DNA of 64,000 nucleotides, taken from contig CBDBEN010000005.1 of the NCBI GenBank assembly GCA_965204405.1, positions 620,001 to 684,000 of the forward strand, given 5' to 3'. Made by a program: the position numbers and the translations under genes. Source of the stretch: JANQPX01 sp965204405 (GTDB lineage: Bacteria; Pseudomonadota; Alphaproteobacteria; Geminicoccales; Geminicoccaceae). This document shows positions 16,043-25,374 of the stretch, in pieces. The number at the start of each line of letters is the position of its first letter. Position 1 is the stretch's first letter. The notes beneath the pieces are model-generated. The model was given only the letters and a program-made list of their open reading frames with translations, was not told the origin of the DNA and did not search any database.

Positions 16043-16996
16043 CTATTGCAGCCAGCCGTCCACCCGGTCGCTGTTCTCGGCGACCCATTTGGCGGCAAAC
16101 TCGGCCGGATCAGCCTTTTCCACGACCAGCGCGTAGGTCATCGCGGAGACGGTGTCCGTGTCGAGATCGACATTGGCGAGCATGGCGGCAGCGGCCGGCT
16201 GGGCGTCTTCCAGCGCGGTCGCGTAGTGAATCACCAAATTCGCGGTGTTCCAGGCTACCGGTGCATTGGATTTCTCCAGCCATTCCGGATCATCGGTCGG
16301 CTGAATGACAGTCCACTGCGCCTCGTCGTAAGCCGGCTCTTTGAGCTGCACCAGTTCGTGCAGCGCGAACATGTGGTGCGGCGTGTAGCAGAAGAAGACG
16401 ATATTGCCGTCTTGGGCTACCGCGTTGTCGACCTCGGCCAAGGCCAGCGTCTCGTCCATCTCCTTCAAGGACATGGTGGCGTCATAGCCATAGGACTTGG
16501 CGCGGATCTTCTCGACATTGGTGGATGCCCAGCCGGCGGCGCCGATCCAGATCTCGCCCATGCCGTCGCCGTCCGTGTCGAAGTTGGCGGCCATGTCAGG
16601 GTCGGTGAGATCGGCGAGATTCTCGATGCCGGTGCGCTCGGCCGTCCCCTTGGTCACGCACATGCCCTGATCGCCGGCGACGTAGTTCGGGTTGCGCTTG
16701 ACCGTACCCTTTTCCTCGACATAGGTCTGGAAGAGGTTGGCCTGGTTCGGCAGCCAGACCTCCGGATGCACATGCATGGCGCCGCTGTCCATCGCTTCGA
16801 AGACGACGGGATTGGTGCCGTTTTGCAGCTCGACCTCGAGGCCGAGGTTTTCTTCCATCGCAACTTTCAAGACATGCGCGGTCGCCAGCACCGAGGGCCA
16901 GTTCGGCACACCGATGACGACATCGGCCGCCATCGCCGGCAGGGCGACCGTGCTGGCCATCGCAGCCAGGGTCAAACGTTTAAGCGCAGTTCCCAT
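16043..16996 (-). CDS. Betaine-type ABC substrate-binding protein
   Basis: A 317-residue OpuAC/ProX-type periplasmic binding protein. GGAGG lies just before the ATG at 16996, and a signal peptide follows (LTLAAMASTVALPAMAAD, cut near residue 24); longer frames upstream lack these. Aromatic residues expected to cage a quaternary amine appear in GVPNWPS, HPEVWLPN, WIGAAGWAS and FFCYTPHHMF. It is probably specific for glycine betaine, choline, carnitine or proline betaine; which one cannot be decided. First gene of the operon. Confidence 0.85.
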   Translation of the reverse strand: MGTALKRLTLAAMASTVALPAMAADVVIGVPNWPSVLATAHVLKVAMEENLGLEVELQNGTNPVVFEAMDSGAMHVHPEVWLPNQANLFQTYVEEKGTVKRNPNYVAGDQGMCVTKGTAERTGIENLADLTDPDMAANFDTDGDGMGEIWIGAAGWASTNVEKIRAKSYGYDATMSLKEMDETLALAEVDNAVAQDGNIVFFCYTPHHMFALHELVQLKEPAYDEAQWTVIQPTDDPEWLEKSNAPVAWNTANLVIHYATALEDAQPAAAAMLANVDLDTDTVSAMTYALVVEKADPAEFAAKWVAENSDRVDGWLQ

Positions 16997-17173
16997 TGAA
17001 ACCTCCGAGACTATTGTGTTGGCAGCACGTTTCTTTTGAACATACCTGACGGAAACGTTAGCGATCTCGCAACGCACCGTCCACCATCTATCGTTGTAAA
17101 AAGACCGCCTCAAGCGCGCGATGCATTAGGGTAGGGCGGCAAGCTCGAATGCGCTGATGTTCCGCTGTTCGGC

Positions 17174-18823
17174 CTAATCCGCCATTTCCGACACGATTTC
17201 TTCTTTATTGGGCAGCCATTGCCGGCCCGGCACGGCACCGAGCAATTCCTTGGTATAGTCGTGCGCCGGCGCCTCGAAAATGCCGGCCGTCGGGCCGGTC
17301 TCGACCACCTTGCCATTGCGCATCACCGCAAGGCGATCGCAAACCTGGGCGGCAACGCGCAGATCGTGGGTGATGAAGATCATCGACAGCGACAGACGTT
17401 CGCGGATCTCGTCGAGCAGACGAAGGATCTGGGCCTGAATAGAGACGTCCAATGCCGAGACCGGCTCATCCGCGATCAGCACTTCGGGATCGAGCGCCAG
17501 CGCCCTGGCCACGCCGATGCGCTGACGCTGGCCGCCGGAGAATTCGTGGGGATAGCGGTCGTAAGCGCGCTCATCCAGGCCGACGATCTTCAGCAGTTCC
17601 CGCGTCTTCGCCTCCGCGTCGGCTGCTGATATTCCTTGGATCAACGGGCCTTGGGTGATGATTTTGCCGACCTTGGTGCGCGGGTTCAACGAGGCGAACG
17701 GGTCTTGAAAAACCATCTGAATCTTGGCGCGATAAGGCCGCATGGCCGCCCTGCCCAGCGGCCTGAGATCAGCCCCATGGAGGAGGATCTGCCCGTCATC
17801 CGCATCGTTCAGGCGAACGATGCAACGGGCGACCGTCGATTTGCCGGAGCCGCTTTCGCCGACCACACCCAGGGTTTCACCGCGGCGAAGCTCAAGCTCG
17901 ACATCGTCGGCGGCAACGACATTCCGCTCCTTGCCGCCGAGCCCGAGAAACCCGCCGCCGCTTCGGTAGGTCTTGGTCAGCCCCTTCACCTCGAGCACCA
18001 GCTCGTCCGCCTGTTTGCGGGATGCACGCGGCGTCAGGCTCGGCACCGCGGCAATCAGGGCCTTGGTATAAGGATGCTTCGGCGCGTTCAAAAGACGCTC
18101 GGCGGTATCGATCTCGACAAGCTTGCCGTGCTGCATCACGGCAACCCGATCGGCGATGTCCGCGACCACCCCGAAATCATGGGTGATGAACAGCACGCCG
18201 GTGTTGTGGGAGGCTTGCAGTTCCTTGATCAGCTTCAGGATCTGCGCCTGGGTCGTGACATCGAGCGCTGTGGTCGGTTCGTCCGCGATCAGGATCTTCG
18301 GATCGAGCGCCAACGCCATGGCAATCATCGCGCGCTGGCGCTGGCCGCCGGACAGTTCATGGGGATAGGCGTCGAAGATTTGAGCGGGATCCGGCAGATG
18401 AACGTCGTCGAACAGCGCGATCGCCCGCTCCCGCCGCTCCTTCCGGCTGAGCTTGGTATGAAAGCGGAACACTTCGTCGGTCTGGTTGCCGATGGTCATC
18501 ACCGGGTTGAGGGCGGTCATCGGCTCCTGGAAGATCATCGAGATATCGCTGCCCCGGATCTGCCGGAGCCTGGCCTCCTCGACCTTGGCGAGATCCTCGT
18601 CGCCGAAGCGGATGCTGCCCTTGGCGATGTGAACATGCGGGCGCGGCAAGAGGCCCATCACCGCCCGCGCGGTCAGCGACTTGCCGGAACCGCTTTCGCC
18701 GACGACGCACAAGATCTCGTTCGGCGCCAGTTCGAGATCGACCGCCTCGACCGCATGCTCCCGCTCGGAGCCTCGCGGCAGCGCTACATGCAGATCCTTG
18801 ATCTCGAGCAGCGGCGCGCTCAT
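17174..18823 (-). CDS. Peptide-type ABC transporter, fused double ATPase
   Basis: A 549-residue protein with two complete ATPase halves (DppD and DppF types joined). The first has GESGSGKSLTARAV (about residue 44), HELSGGQRQRAMIAMALA and ILIADEPTTALDV. The second has GESGSGKSTVARCI (about 320), HEFSGGQRQRIGVARALA and VLIADEPVSALDV. Each ends in the oligopeptide-binding extension (HPYTKALIAAVPS; HDYTKELLGAVPG). The start overlaps the stop of the permease gene by four bases. It powers uptake of a peptide, opine or similar solute. Confidence 0.85.
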   Translation of the reverse strand: MSAPLLEIKDLHVALPRGSEREHAVEAVDLELAPNEILCVVGESGSGKSLTARAVMGLLPRPHVHIAKGSIRFGDEDLAKVEEARLRQIRGSDISMIFQEPMTALNPVMTIGNQTDEVFRFHTKLSRKERRERAIALFDDVHLPDPAQIFDAYPHELSGGQRQRAMIAMALALDPKILIADEPTTALDVTTQAQILKLIKELQASHNTGVLFITHDFGVVADIADRVAVMQHGKLVEIDTAERLLNAPKHPYTKALIAAVPSLTPRASRKQADELVLEVKGLTKTYRSGGGFLGLGGKERNVVAADDVELELRRGETLGVVGESGSGKSTVARCIVRLNDADDGQILLHGADLRPLGRAAMRPYRAKIQMVFQDPFASLNPRTKVGKIITQGPLIQGISAADAEAKTRELLKIVGLDERAYDRYPHEFSGGQRQRIGVARALALDPEVLIADEPVSALDVSIQAQILRLLDEIRERLSLSMIFITHDLRVAAQVCDRLAVMRNGKVVETGPTAGIFEAPAHDYTKELLGAVPGRQWLPNKEEIVSEMAD

Positions 18824-19653
18824 CGGCGTTCTCTCAGGCGGGGGTTCAGCGCGTCGTTCAAGCCTTCGCCTACGAGATTGATGGCGAGCACGGTCAGGAG
18901 GATTGCCACGCCCGGAAAGGTGCAGACCCACCAGGCGGACCGCAGCACCGTGCGTCCGGCGCCGATCAGAAAACCCCAGCTCATGATGTTGGGATCGCCG
19001 AGGCCGAGGAAGGAGAGACCGCTCTCGATCAGGATCGCGGTCGCCACCATCAAGGAGCCGGTCACGATGATCGGGGAGAGGCAATTGGGCAGGATCTCGC
19101 CGAGCATGATGCGGATATCGCTCATTCCCAGCGTATGGCAGGCCTGCACGAACTCACGGTTGCGGAGTGACAAAAATTCGCCGCGCACCAGGCGGGCGAC
19201 CGCAGGCCAGGAAACCACGGCGATCGCGATCACGATGCTCTCGATCGATGGCTTCATGATCGCCACCAGGAGGATCGCGAAGACGAAGGAGGGGATCGTC
19301 TGAAACATCTCGGTGACGCGCATCAAAAGATCGTCGATCCAGCCGCCGTAATAGCCCGCAAACCCGCCCATCACCGCACCGAAGCACACCGCGACCAGGG
19401 TGGCGAGCAGCCCGATCAGGAGCGAGGTCTTGGCCCCGTGCGCAATGCCCGAGGCCACGTCTCGGCCAAGAGAGTCGCTGCCCAGGAGGAACCCTTCGGT
19501 CCCCGGCGGCGACATCGGCCTGCCCGCGAGGCTGAACGGGTCCGCGGGATAGAACAGATGCGCGGTGGCGGCGATGACGATGACCACGGCAAGGATTACG
19601 AGGCCGACGACGGCCGAGCGATTGCGGCGGTAAAGGCTCCAGAATTCTCCCAT
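18820..19653 (-). CDS. Peptide-type ABC permease, DppC type
   Basis: A 277-residue permease. An N-terminal helix (SAVVGLVILAVVIVIAATAH), GSDSLGRDVASGIAHGAKTS and the EAA loop (VQACHTLGMSDIRIMLGEIL then PNCLSPIIV) are typical of DppC/OppC. SFLGLGDPNIMSWGFLI near the C-terminus is also a family mark. It lies 2 bp after the DppB-type gene and overlaps the ATPase gene, so all three are co-translated. Confidence 0.85.
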   Translation of the reverse strand: MGEFWSLYRRNRSAVVGLVILAVVIVIAATAHLFYPADPFSLAGRPMSPPGTEGFLLGSDSLGRDVASGIAHGAKTSLLIGLLATLVAVCFGAVMGGFAGYYGGWIDDLLMRVTEMFQTIPSFVFAILLVAIMKPSIESIVIAIAVVSWPAVARLVRGEFLSLRNREFVQACHTLGMSDIRIMLGEILPNCLSPIIVTGSLMVATAILIESGLSFLGLGDPNIMSWGFLIGAGRTVLRSAWWVCTFPGVAILLTVLAINLVGEGLNDALNPRLRERR

Positions 19654-19655
19654 GG

Positions 19656-20642
19656 CTAGGCGACCTCGATTCTGGGATCGAGGGTCGAGTAAATGATGTC
19701 CACCACCAGATTGACCGCCACCACCAGGAGCGCGGAGATCAGAAAGATGCCGAGCAGCAGGTTGAGATCGCGGGCAAACAGCGCCTCGAACGCCAGCATC
19801 CCCAAGCCGGGCCAGGCAAAGACCGATTCGACGATCACCGAGCCGCCGATCAGAGCGCCCACCTGAACGCCCGCCATGGTGACCACGGGCAGCAGCGCGT
19901 TGCGCAGCACATGCACGAACATGATGCGCCGCTCGGTCAGCCCCTTCGCCCGTGCCGTTGTCACATAGTCCATGCCCGCCTGCTCCAGCATCGAGGCGCG
20001 CATCAGCCGCGTGTAGAGGGCGAGATAAAACAGCGACAGCGTGATCGTCGGTAGCACCAGATGGTGCACGATGTCGACCACCCGGTCCCAGCCTTCATGA
20101 AAGGCGGCGATATTCTCCATGCCGCTGGTCGGGAACCAGCCGAGATTGAGCGCGAACACCACGATCATCATCAGCCCCACCCAGAAAAGCGGCGTCGCGT
20201 AGGTTATGAGCGCGAAGATCGAAATCAAATTGTCCCGCCAGGTATTGAGGCCGATGGCCGCCAACAAACCCAGGAGGATGCCGACACCCACCGCGAGGAT
20301 GATGGTACTCACCATCAGGAGAAGTGTCGGAATGAAGCGATCGAGCACCAGTTCTGAAACCGGCATCTCATGGCGGAATGAATAGCCGAGATCGAAGGCG
20401 AACACGTTCTTCAGATAGATCGCGAGCTGTACGGGAAGAGGCTTGTCCAGGCCGAACTTCGCTCGAAGCTCCTCCATATATTCCGGTGTCGCCGAGCCCG
20501 CTTCACCCGCCAGCACATCCACCGCATCGCCTTCAGCCATATGCAGCAGGAAGAAGTTGACGATGACGATCGCCAACACGATCGGCAGGGCCTGAAGCAG
20601 CCGCTTCAGCACATAGCGCAGACGTTTGACCGTGTGGTTCAT
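19656..20642 (-). CDS. Peptide-type ABC permease, DppB type
   Basis: A 328-residue permease starting LRYVLKRLLQALPIVLAIVI, with GLDKPLPVQLAIYLKNVFAF, the EAA loop (YVTTARAKGLTERRIMFVHV then LRNALLPVVTMAG) and the end VDIIYSTLDPRIEVA. It is partner of the DppC-type gene. A 370-bp gap with a family A palindrome separates it from the binding-protein gene upstream. Confidence 0.85.
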   Translation of the reverse strand: MNHTVKRLRYVLKRLLQALPIVLAIVIVNFFLLHMAEGDAVDVLAGEAGSATPEYMEELRAKFGLDKPLPVQLAIYLKNVFAFDLGYSFRHEMPVSELVLDRFIPTLLLMVSTIILAVGVGILLGLLAAIGLNTWRDNLISIFALITYATPLFWVGLMMIVVFALNLGWFPTSGMENIAAFHEGWDRVVDIVHHLVLPTITLSLFYLALYTRLMRASMLEQAGMDYVTTARAKGLTERRIMFVHVLRNALLPVVTMAGVQVGALIGGSVIVESVFAWPGLGMLAFEALFARDLNLLLGIFLISALLVVAVNLVVDIIYSTLDPRIEVA

Positions 20643-20801
20643 GTCGTAGCAGTCGCGGCGCGACGGGCTTGACGCTGTCGCGGTATAGCCATGAACGACG
20701 GCATTCCCCAGAGGCGATCGGTCCGCGTCACGGTCGATGCTCTGGAAGCGTGTCGGCGTTGGGGCGACGTTTTCTTAACTGTTCTTCTCCATGTTTGCGA
20801 T

Positions 20802-20882
20802 CGGGTCCATGTGACCCTGGAAATCCGCGCGGGAAAACTTCTTTCCAGCGGGCGGATGGACTCCCAGGATCGCATGGACCCG
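20802..20882. repeat. Family A palindrome, copy 6 (inside an operon)
   Basis: Arms CGGGTCCATGTGACCCTGGA and TCCCAGGATCGCATGGACCCG. It sits between the binding-protein gene (ends 21013) and the first permease gene (starts 20642), all on the minus strand, so it would be transcribed within the operon message. Confidence 0.85.
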
Positions 20883-21012
20883 GATCTTTCTCGCAAGACC
20901 AGATTAACACGGGGTTAAGCGAGCCCACGCGAGCGACGCCGACTTGGGGAGTGGGTTGCCAAACACCAAGTCAACGCCGTCCGCGTTCGGACACGCTGTC
21001 CGGCGTCCGGAC

Positions 21013-22608
21013 CTACTCGTCGAGCCAGGCGTCTGCGAACGATCCGTAGGAGCCCATTCCCGAGATATCATGACCTTTCAGCTTGCTGTTGAAGACGGTG
21101 AGGAATTCCATCTCGAAAAGGTTCACGACGGGCAGATCCTCGGCAAGGATCGACTGGACGCCCGCGTAGATCTCGGCGCGCTTCGTCGCATCGGGTTCCA
21201 CTGCGCCGGCCGCGAGGAGCTCGTCGAGCTCGGGGTTGCTGTAGCGCGAGCTGTTGACGAAGTGGGTGCCCTGCCGGATCTGATCGGTGCCGTAGTGACG
21301 ATGCACGCCCAGCACTGGGTCCGGAAGCTGGTAGAAGTAGTTGACGTTCATCGCGAAGTCGTAATCGGCGTAGATCCGCTTCAGCCAGGTCGGCACGTCT
21401 TCGTAGCGAAGCTCGAGTTCGATGCCGATATCGGCAAGCGCCTGCTTCATATACTCGCCGGCACGGCGCCAGTCTTCGCCGTAGGGGATGAGATCGAGCA
21501 CGGCTGAGGCGCGCACGCCATTGGCATCGGCTTCGAAACCAGCCTCGTCGAGGAGTTTGTTGGCCGCATCGAGATCGGGGCTGCCCGGATAGTTCGGCAG
21601 ACCCTCGGCATAGAGCCCGGTGGCTGAGAAGTTCGAGGACAGCGCCGATGTTGCAGGCTTACCGTAGCCGAACCAGATGTTGTCGATCAGGAACTGCCGA
21701 TCGAGCGCCATGGAGATTGCCTGGCGGATGGCGGGCTGGTCAAACGGCGGCTCGGTGGTATCGAACTCGATCAGCGAGACCGGGTTGATCATCGCGTAGC
21801 CGTCGGTCGTGACACCGATGTGATCCATGTCGCGAAGGCGCACCACGTCGATGTTCGGAATGGCGCCGAAGGCACCATAGTGGACTTCGCCGTTCTCCAT
21901 CGCGGCCGTGCGGGTCGACGCGTCCGGGATGAAGCGGCCGACCAACCGGTCCAGATAGGGCTTGCCCTCCTGCCAGTAGTCCTCGTTCTTGTCGAGGCGG
22001 ATATACTGGCCCTTCTTCCATTCGACGAACTTGAAGGGGCCGGTGCCAACCGGGTTGTTGGCGAGATCGGCGTCACGTACGTCCTGACCTTCCAAAAGAT
22101 GCTTCGGCACCATCGGCGACTCATAGGCGGAGAGTGCCCGCATCATATAAGGGGCCGGATTGGCAAGCTTGAAGATGGCGGTATGTTCGTCCGGCGTCTC
22201 GATCTCGGTCACCTCCTTGAAGGAGTTCGGACCGCGCGGATGGACCTTGCTCAGGACCTCCATCACGGTGAACTCTACATCGGCCGAGGTAAAGGGCTCG
22301 CCGTCGTGCCAGGTGACGCCCTTTTGCAGGTTGAAGGTCACCGTCTTGCCGTCCTCGCTCACCTCGAAGCTCTCGGCGAGCGCGGGGACGGGGTTCAGAT
22401 CATTGTCGTAGTCGAGCAGGCCTTCATAGATCTTCGGCGCCACCAGGCCGATCGGACCCGATGTGGACAGATAAGACGCCATCGAAGGCGGTTCCGGCTG
22501 CACGATCTTCACGAGCGTGCCGCCCGCCTTTTGTGCCTGGGCGGCGACACCACCCGTCATCACGGCCGCAGCGAGTGCCGCAGCTCCAATCCAAGTCTTC
22601 ATACTCAT
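21013..22608 (-). CDS. Peptide-type ABC substrate-binding protein
   Basis: An SBP family 5 periplasmic protein of about 531 residues. Start placed at 22608 (MSMKTWIGAAALAAAVMTGG) because GGGAG lies about nine bases before it; ATGs at 22617 and 22602 are also possible. Signal peptide cut near AAQA. Family marks are LAESFEVSEDGKTVTFNL, WHDGEPFTSADVEFT, YAMINPVSLIEFDTTEPPF and RQAISMALDRQFLIDN. It probably binds a peptide or another cationic or amphipathic solute; the nearby aminotransferase and ureohydrolase hint at an amino compound. Confidence 0.85.
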   Translation of the reverse strand: MSMKTWIGAAALAAAVMTGGVAAQAQKAGGTLVKIVQPEPPSMASYLSTSGPIGLVAPKIYEGLLDYDNDLNPVPALAESFEVSEDGKTVTFNLQKGVTWHDGEPFTSADVEFTVMEVLSKVHPRGPNSFKEVTEIETPDEHTAIFKLANPAPYMMRALSAYESPMVPKHLLEGQDVRDADLANNPVGTGPFKFVEWKKGQYIRLDKNEDYWQEGKPYLDRLVGRFIPDASTRTAAMENGEVHYGAFGAIPNIDVVRLRDMDHIGVTTDGYAMINPVSLIEFDTTEPPFDQPAIRQAISMALDRQFLIDNIWFGYGKPATSALSSNFSATGLYAEGLPNYPGSPDLDAANKLLDEAGFEADANGVRASAVLDLIPYGEDWRRAGEYMKQALADIGIELELRYEDVPTWLKRIYADYDFAMNVNYFYQLPDPVLGVHRHYGTDQIRQGTHFVNSSRYSNPELDELLAAGAVEPDATKRAEIYAGVQSILAEDLPVVNLFEMEFLTVFNSKLKGHDISGMGSYGSFADAWLDE

Positions 22609-23116
22609 GAACTCCATCTCCCTCGTGATCCCTGACCAACAGGGCGTTTTCAAAAGGTGCAACGGCAATCGTCATCGGCAGCGCCTGCCTGTTCGGCGTC
22701 GTCGCCATGCAAACCCGATGATGAGCCGAAAAGCCTCGCCTTCTCGTGCCTCTGCTTGGATCAAGATTGCCTGGGATTCGCCAACAGCTCAAGCTCCCTC
22801 GCATGCCGTTGTACAATATGTCCGGATTTACGGTGCTTTCTCTGATGTATGCGTACCTTCATACGAGGACTGCTCGCTACGAACCTGTCCCATACCGATT
22901 CGCGGCATCGGCGCGTATCTTGAGATCGAATATGGAGCCTCGATCTGCTATAGTCCGATGGCCTCGGCCAGACGAAATCGGGTTGGGCGAGATCGGCAGC
23001 AGACCGGATGCCGAAAAACCAAACGAACCTGAAAGGCGCGGAAAACCAGGCATTTTCAGGCGTGTCTCGGTCAAAACACCAAGCCGCGCTTCTCGACTTC
23101 AACCAACGGAAACGCC
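22609..23116. promoter_or_regulatory. Divergent intergenic region, no gene
   Basis: About 500 bp between the binding-protein gene (minus) and the aminotransferase gene (plus). It should carry both promoters. A TATAGT at about 22950 could be a -10 box, but no well-spaced -35 was found, and I see no operator or gene. Confidence 0.35.
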
Positions 23117-24367
23117 ATGTCGATCGACTCCAAGACGCCTGCTTCACGAACCAGGAACCGCTTTAAGAAACCTTTTACGCAGCAGGAACCAATTGCGGAG
23201 GCGGCGATCGAGCGGGCGGTCGAAATTCTCAGACATGGGCGCCTGCACCGCTACAATGTCACGGAAGGCGAAATTTCCGAAGCAGCCCTGCTGGAGCGCG
23301 ATTTCGCCGCCTATCAGGGGAGCCGCTACTGCATCGCCTGCACGTCCGGTGGTTATGCCCTCCATGTCGCCCTGCGTTCAGCCGGCCTGAAGCCCGGCGA
23401 CAAGGTCCTGGCCAATGCCTACACGCTCGCCCCGGTGCCAGGCGCAATCCACAATGCCGGCGGCGTGCCGGTGTTCGTCGAGATCGATCGCGATTACCAC
23501 ATCGATCCTGCCGACCTTGAGGCCAAAGCGGGCGCCAGCGGCGCACGCTTTCTCATGCTCTCCCACATGCGCGGGCATATTGCCGACATGGATGCGATCG
23601 TTGCGATATGCGAACGGTATGGCATCACCATGGTCGAGGACTGCGCCCACACCATGGGTGCGCGCTGGAAAGGCAAGCGCTCCGGCAATTTCGGCAAGGT
23701 CGCCTGTTTCAGTACCCAGACCTATAAGCACATCAATTCAGGCGAAGGCGGCCTGATCACCACCGATGATGCCGATCTCGCCGCCCGCGCCATCATCCAT
23801 TCCGGCTCCTATATGCTCTACGGGCGGCATGGTGCCGCTCCCGATGAAGAAGCATTTTCCAATGTTCGTCTGGAGACTCCTAATTATAGCGGGCGCTTGG
23901 ACAATCTCCGTGCCTCCCTCATCCGCGCCCAGCTCGATGATCTGGACCGGCAAATCGCCCGCTGGAACGATCGCTACCGCGCTCTGGAGGAAGGCCTTCG
24001 CGAGATCAGCGGTGTTCGCATACCGTTACGTGCGGATCACGAGCACTATGTCGGCAGCTCGATCCAGTTTCAGGCCGAAGCCCTGCTCGTCGAAGCCATT
24101 CCGGACTTCGTCGCCAAGTGCGGCGGGCGCGGTGTCGAGCTGAAATGGTTCGGCGAGGAGGAGCCGAGAGCCTTCACCAGCCGTTATGACAGTTGGCGTT
24201 ATCTCGGCGATCTGCCGGCCTTGCCGAACACGCTCGATGCCTTATCGAAGACCCTCGACATGCGGGTGCCGCTGACCTTCACCGAGGACGACTGCCGGGA
24301 GATCACCGTCATTATCAAGGAAGAATTCGAAGAAATCCTGGCCGATCAGAAAGCACCTGCACTATGA
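23117..24367 (+). CDS. DegT/DnrJ/EryC1-type aminotransferase
   Basis: A 416-residue PLP-dependent enzyme. The Schiff-base Lys is K204 in TQTYKHINSGEGGLITTDD; MVEDCAHTMGARWKGK holds the PLP-binding Asp, and CTSGGYALHVALRSAGLKPG the phosphate-binding loop. Relatives transaminate sugars or cyclitols. The C-terminal half departs from sugar aminotransferases (ELKWFGEEEPRAFTSRYDSW), so a different substrate is plausible. It overlaps the next gene by four bases (ATGA), so they are translationally coupled, which points to successive steps with a guanidino or amidino compound. Confidence 0.8.
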   Translation: MSIDSKTPASRTRNRFKKPFTQQEPIAEAAIERAVEILRHGRLHRYNVTEGEISEAALLERDFAAYQGSRYCIACTSGGYALHVALRSAGLKPGDKVLANAYTLAPVPGAIHNAGGVPVFVEIDRDYHIDPADLEAKAGASGARFLMLSHMRGHIADMDAIVAICERYGITMVEDCAHTMGARWKGKRSGNFGKVACFSTQTYKHINSGEGGLITTDDADLAARAIIHSGSYMLYGRHGAAPDEEAFSNVRLETPNYSGRLDNLRASLIRAQLDDLDRQIARWNDRYRALEEGLREISGVRIPLRADHEHYVGSSIQFQAEALLVEAIPDFVAKCGGRGVELKWFGEEEPRAFTSRYDSWRYLGDLPALPNTLDALSKTLDMRVPLTFTEDDCREITVIIKEEFEEILADQKAPAL

Positions 24368-25371
24368 GCACCCCACCCCGTTTCGATCCCGAACGCATGA
24401 TGGACAGCCTCTATTGGTGGGGCGTGCCGACCCTCTTCGGCTGCCCCCACCACCAGGATCTCGGCGAGGTCGACATCGCCCTGGTCGGCGTGCCTCATTC
24501 CACCGGCAACGGCACGACGGAGCGCGATCAGCACCTTGGCCCCCGCGCCGTTCGCCATGTCTCCAAAGGCCAGCGCCGGGTGCACATGCCCTTCGGCTTC
24601 TCCCCTTGGGACTCATGCCGGATCGTCGATGTCGGCGACGTGCCTTTTCCCGAAGCCAATGACAACGAGGCCTGTATCGCCCGCATCACCGACTTCTATC
24701 AAACGCTGGACGCCGCCGGCATCCCGCCGGTTTCCATCGGCGGAGATCACTCGATCACCGGCGGTGTTCTCCAGGCGCTCGGTGGGCCGGGCACGAACCT
24801 TGCCGAGGGCCAGCAAGTGGCGTTGCTTCATATCGATGCCCATACCGATGTGTTCGAGCATCTGGATCATTTCCTCGGCGCCAGGAAGTCGGCGGCCCAC
24901 TGGGGCAGCTACCTGGTTCATCAAGGCCATGTGAACCCTAAGAAAAGCGTCCAGATCGGCCTTCGCGGCAACCCGCGCGCCCTGGATTGGCTGCAGCCGA
25001 GCGTCGATCTCGGCTATGAGGTCGTCACCATGTCGCGCTACCGCGAGATCGGGATTGAGGCGTCGCTCGAGCTGATCCGTAAAACCATCGGCGACAGCCC
25101 CGTCTACGTCACCTTCGATCTGGACAGTCTGGACCCGACGGTCGCCCCCGCCGTCTCCAACCTCGAGCCCGGCGAGGAGGGGTTCCGCATCAACGAGGCG
25201 ATGGCGCTGATCCGCAGTCTCCGCGGCTTCAATGTGATCGGCGGTGATGTCGTTTGCCTCATGCCCACCAAGGACCAGCCCAACAACATCACCTCGATGG
25301 TCGCCTCATCCGTGATGTTCGAGATCATCAGCCTGATCGCGGATCGGAGGTCGACAGTGCCGACGGCCTAG
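24364..25371 (+). CDS. Agmatinase/arginase family ureohydrolase
   Basis: A 335-residue Mn-dependent ureohydrolase starting at 24364 inside the aminotransferase stop. All metal ligands are present: GGDHS (126-130), HIDAHTD (156-162) and FDLDSLDP (251-258). The loop after the last motif reads TVAPAVSNLEPGEEG instead of the APGTGTPEPGG of agmatinase and arginase, so the guanidino substrate is likely to differ. It hydrolyses a guanidino group to urea and an amine. Substrates to consider are guanidine, guanidino acids or agmatine. The coupled aminotransferase may act on the product or the precursor. Confidence 0.8.
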   Translation: MSTPPRFDPERMMDSLYWWGVPTLFGCPHHQDLGEVDIALVGVPHSTGNGTTERDQHLGPRAVRHVSKGQRRVHMPFGFSPWDSCRIVDVGDVPFPEANDNEACIARITDFYQTLDAAGIPPVSIGGDHSITGGVLQALGGPGTNLAEGQQVALLHIDAHTDVFEHLDHFLGARKSAAHWGSYLVHQGHVNPKKSVQIGLRGNPRALDWLQPSVDLGYEVVTMSRYREIGIEASLELIRKTIGDSPVYVTFDLDSLDPTVAPAVSNLEPGEEGFRINEAMALIRSLRGFNVIGGDVVCLMPTKDQPNNITSMVASSVMFEIISLIADRRSTVPTA

Positions 25372-25374
25372 TCG

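Noticed and set aside
17636..19303. Long plus-strand open frame opposite the peptide importer ATPase
   Set aside because: It covers a clear double ATPase gene on the other strand and shows no motif of its own.
22746..23390. Plus-strand frame upstream of the aminotransferase
   Set aside because: It runs into the aminotransferase gene in another phase and is Arg/Pro-rich without any domain.
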